Origin: Flavobacteriaceae bacterium HL-DH10
GTDB lineage: Bacteria; Bacteroidota; Bacteroidia; Flavobacteriales; Flavobacteriaceae
Direction of reading: 5' to 3'
Assembly (NCBI GenBank): GCA_031826515.1
Contig: CP134536.1
Location: 2,982,501-3,046,500, forward strand
DNA length: 64,000 nucleotides
The notes under the pieces: generated by a model
The model's database searches: none
The model's input: the letters and a program-made list of their open reading frames with translations, nothing else
Told to the model about the DNA's origin: nothing
Part shown: one piece after another, positions 61,607 to 64,000 of the stretch
Layout of the letters: the number at the start of each line of letters is the position of its first letter
Numbering within the stretch: position 1 is the first letter of the stretch
Position numbers and translations under genes: made by a program

Positions 61607-64000
61607 ATGAATACCTATAAAGATTACATTAAGGAGATCGAAGAACGTAAAGGTCAAGGTCTTAATCCAAAACCAATTGATGGTGCCGATTTACTAAGCG
61701 AAATTATCGCTCAAATTAAAGATTCAACCAATCCATACAGAGAAGATTCTCTAAACTTTTTTATTTACAACACTTTACCAGGTACCACAAGTGCTGCAAG
61801 TGTAAAAGCAAAATTTTTAAAAGAGATTATTCTTGGAGAATCTGTTGTTGAAGAAATCACACCAGCTTTTGCATTAGAACAATTAGCACACATGAAAGGC
61901 GGACCTTCAATAGAGGTTCTACTTGATTTAGCTTTAGGAGATGATGTTTCAATTGCAAATGAAGCAGCCAAAGTTTTAAAAACGCAAGTGTTTCTTTATG
62001 AGGCAGATACAGAGCGTTTGATTGAAGCTTTTAAAAATGGAAGTGAAATAGCAAAAGATATTCTTGAAAGTTACGCTAAAGCAGAATTTTTTACAAAATT
62101 ACCAGAGATTGATGAGGAGATTGAAGTTGTTACTTTCATTGCAGGAGTAGGAGATATTTCAACAGATTTATTGTCTCCAGGTAGTGATGCGCATTCTAGA
62201 TCAGATCGTGAGTTACATGGTCAGTGTTTATTTGAACACAACAAAGATATGCAAAAAGAGCTTTTAGCTTTGAAAGAAAAACATCCAGACAAGCGTGTGA
62301 TGTTAATTGCTGAAAAAGGAACCATGGGAGTTGGCTCGTCAAGAATGTCAGGTGTAAACAATGTCGCTTTATGGACAGGTATACCAGGTAGTCCTTATGT
62401 GCCATTTATTAATATAGCTCCTGTAATTGCAGGTACAAATGGTATTTCACCAATTTTCCTTACAACTGTTGGTGTAACAGGAGGTATCGGTATTGATCTT
62501 CAAAACTGGGTAAAACAAAAAGATGCTGATGGTAATACTGTTTTTGATGCAGATGGAGAACCAGTTTTAGAGCAAACATACTCAGTAGAAACAGGTACAG
62601 TGCTTACAATAAACACAAAAACTAAAAAACTATATAGCGGAGACAAGGAATTAAAAGATATTTCTACAGCATTAACACCACAAAAAATGGAGTTTATTAA
62701 AGCTGGTGGATCTTATGCCGTTGTTTTTGGTAAAAAATTGCAAACTATTGCCGCTAAAATTTTAGGAATTGATGTGCCTCAAGTTTATGCCAATTCAAAA
62801 GAAATTTCTATTGAAGGACAAGGGTTAACAGCGGTAGAAAAAATATTCAATAAAAACGCAGTAGGAACCACACCAGGTAAAACATTACATGCTGGATCTG
62901 ATGTTCGCGTTGAAGTAAATATTGTAGGTTCTCAGGATACTACAGGACTAATGACATCTCAGGAATTAGAAATGATGGCTGCTACAGTAATTTCTCCTAT
63001 TGTTGATGGTGCATACCAATCAGGTTGTCATACGGCTTCAGTTTGGGATAATAAGTCCAAAGCTAATATTCCAAGATTAATGAAGTTTATGAATGACTTC
63101 GGATTAATTACGGCTCGTGATCCAAAAGGAGAATACCATGCCATGACTGATGTTATTCATAAAGTATTGAACGATATTACAGTTGGTGATTGGGATATTA
63201 TTATTGGTGGAGATTCCCATACACGTATGTCTAAAGGGGTTGCTTTTGGAGCAGATTCAGGAACTGTAGCTTTAGCATTAGCTACAGGTGAGGCTACTAT
63301 GCCAATTCCAGAATCGGTTAAAGTAACTTTTAAAGGCGATATGAAAAGTTACATGGACTTCCGAGATGTGGTTCATGCGACACAACAACAAATGTTAAAG
63401 CAGTTTGGTGGAGAAAACGTATTTCAAGGACGAATTATTGAGGTGCATATTGGTACTTTAACTGCAGATCAAGCCTTTACATTTACAGATTGGACTGCAG
63501 AAATGAAAGCGAAAGCTTCTATCTGTATTTCAGAAGATGAAACTTTAATAGAATCATTAGAGATTTCTAGAGATCGTATCCAAATCATGATTGATAAAGG
63601 AATGGATAATGCAACTCAAGTGCTTAAAGGTTTAGTTGATAAAGCAAATACCAGAATTCAAGAATTGAAGTCTGGTGAAAAAGCAGCTTTAAGACCTGAT
63701 GCTACCGCTAATTACCATGCAGAAGTTATTATTGATTTAGATGAGATTGCTGAACCAATGATTGCCGATCCAGATGTAAATAATGAAGATGTATCGAAAC
63801 GTTATACACACGATACTATTAGACCATTATCTTATTATGGTGGTGTTAAAAAAGTAGATTTAGGCTTTGTAGGGTCTTGTATGGTTCACAAAGGCGATAT
63901 GAAAATTTTAGCTCAAATATTAAAAAATGTAGAGGAACAACAAGGTAAAGTTGAGTTTAATGCGCCTTTAGTAGTGGCGCCACCAACCTATAATATTGTT
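61607..64000 (+). CDS. acnB: Aconitate hydratase B, partial
   Basis: 798 codons are visible and the frame is open at the window edge. The start MNTYKDYIKEIEERKGQGLNPKPIDG fits AcnB. The N-terminal HEAT-like part is followed by the 'swivel' domain. Conserved elements in order include VGVTGGIGIDLQNWVKQ, SQDTTGLMTSQELEMM, IGGDSHTRMSKGVAFGADSG and FVGSCMVHKGD with an iron-sulfur Cys. The enzyme converts citrate to isocitrate and, in some bacteria, handles 2-methylisocitrate. Confidence 0.95.
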   Translation, partial: MNTYKDYIKEIEERKGQGLNPKPIDGADLLSEIIAQIKDSTNPYREDSLNFFIYNTLPGTTSAASVKAKFLKEIILGESVVEEITPAFALEQLAHMKGGPSIEVLLDLALGDDVSIANEAAKVLKTQVFLYEADTERLIEAFKNGSEIAKDILESYAKAEFFTKLPEIDEEIEVVTFIAGVGDISTDLLSPGSDAHSRSDRELHGQCLFEHNKDMQKELLALKEKHPDKRVMLIAEKGTMGVGSSRMSGVNNVALWTGIPGSPYVPFINIAPVIAGTNGISPIFLTTVGVTGGIGIDLQNWVKQKDADGNTVFDADGEPVLEQTYSVETGTVLTINTKTKKLYSGDKELKDISTALTPQKMEFIKAGGSYAVVFGKKLQTIAAKILGIDVPQVYANSKEISIEGQGLTAVEKIFNKNAVGTTPGKTLHAGSDVRVEVNIVGSQDTTGLMTSQELEMMAATVISPIVDGAYQSGCHTASVWDNKSKANIPRLMKFMNDFGLITARDPKGEYHAMTDVIHKVLNDITVGDWDIIIGGDSHTRMSKGVAFGADSGTVALALATGEATMPIPESVKVTFKGDMKSYMDFRDVVHATQQQMLKQFGGENVFQGRIIEVHIGTLTADQAFTFTDWTAEMKAKASICISEDETLIESLEISRDRIQIMIDKGMDNATQVLKGLVDKANTRIQELKSGEKAALRPDATANYHAEVIIDLDEIAEPMIADPDVNNEDVSKRYTHDTIRPLSYYGGVKKVDLGFVGSCMVHKGDMKILAQILKNVEEQQGKVEFNAPLVVAPPTYNIV

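Noticed and set aside
61765-62405. Two minus-strand ORFs inside acnB
   Set aside because: Shadow frames of a well-conserved gene running on the plus strand.

Overview
The window reads as chromosomal DNA of a marine-type member of the Flavobacteriaceae (Bacteroidetes). The DNA is AT-rich. Promoters, where visible, are of the TTG / TAnnTTTG kind rather than -35/-10. Lineage markers are gldF and gldG (gliding ABC transporter), bshB1 (bacillithiol), DUF2911, DUF4870, DUF3108 and DUF2490 proteins, a group III truncated globin, a fused ResB-CcsA cytochrome c biogenesis protein and many short Sec or lipoprotein signals. There is no rRNA, CRISPR array, prophage or insertion sequence. One tRNA (His, GTG) is present.

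Layout. 1-3240: AarF/UbiB-type kinase (cut by the window edge) with a TetR-like regulator, aquaporin, DUF2911 protein. 3255-4620: stand-alone NUMOD4/HNH protein and a small XRE regulator plus membrane protein whose operator overlaps its own promoter. 4654-9975: oxidoreductase, SSS symporter, a 36-residue membrane protein and a large PIG-L deacetylase. 10362-15896: CorA, MscS, lipoprotein, Maf, UbiA-type prenyltransferase, KdsC and a frameshifted DUF2520 gene. 15957-23267: globin, CcsBA, MscL, DM13 lipoprotein, HAD phosphatase, RlmF, DUF2490. 23392-26404: pckA, bshB1, tRNA-His. 26464-29896: two tandem M28 peptidases, an acidic-tailed membrane protein and a DUF3108 protein. 30084-35428: universal stress protein, lipoprotein cytochrome c, AspT/YidE-type transporter and a TsdA-like dihaem cytochrome with two DsrE-like partners. 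36027-41883: DUF4870, dnaN, then gldG/gldF in one run with a small OmlA/BamE-like gene, a monooxygenase and a SAM hydroxide adenosyltransferase. 42019-47739: phoH, purC, radical SAM protein, alpha carbonic anhydrase, a broken TfoX-like gene and an acyltransferase. 48025-55187: acetate module (DUF4212, ActP-type symporter, acs) facing exonuclease, DUF294/CBS/cNMP protein and FAH-family hydrolase. 55974-64000: three periplasmic peptidyl-prolyl isomerases, MoxR ATPase and acnB (runs off the end).

The genes form short housekeeping operons. Central carbon genes (pckA, acs, acnB) and the acetate symporter point to growth on acetate and gluconeogenesis. The TsdA/DsrE trio suggests periplasmic use of reduced sulfur.

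The most notable non-routine signals are: the frameshifted DUF2520 gene with an exactly phased A AAA AAA heptamer; two further genes broken at A-runs; a hidden 36-residue SSS-linked membrane protein; an autoregulatory operator at 4567-4591; the sulfur-type trio; and a cluster of dispersed intergenic repeats at 42973-43273. I did not find a clearly new multi-gene defence or mobile system.
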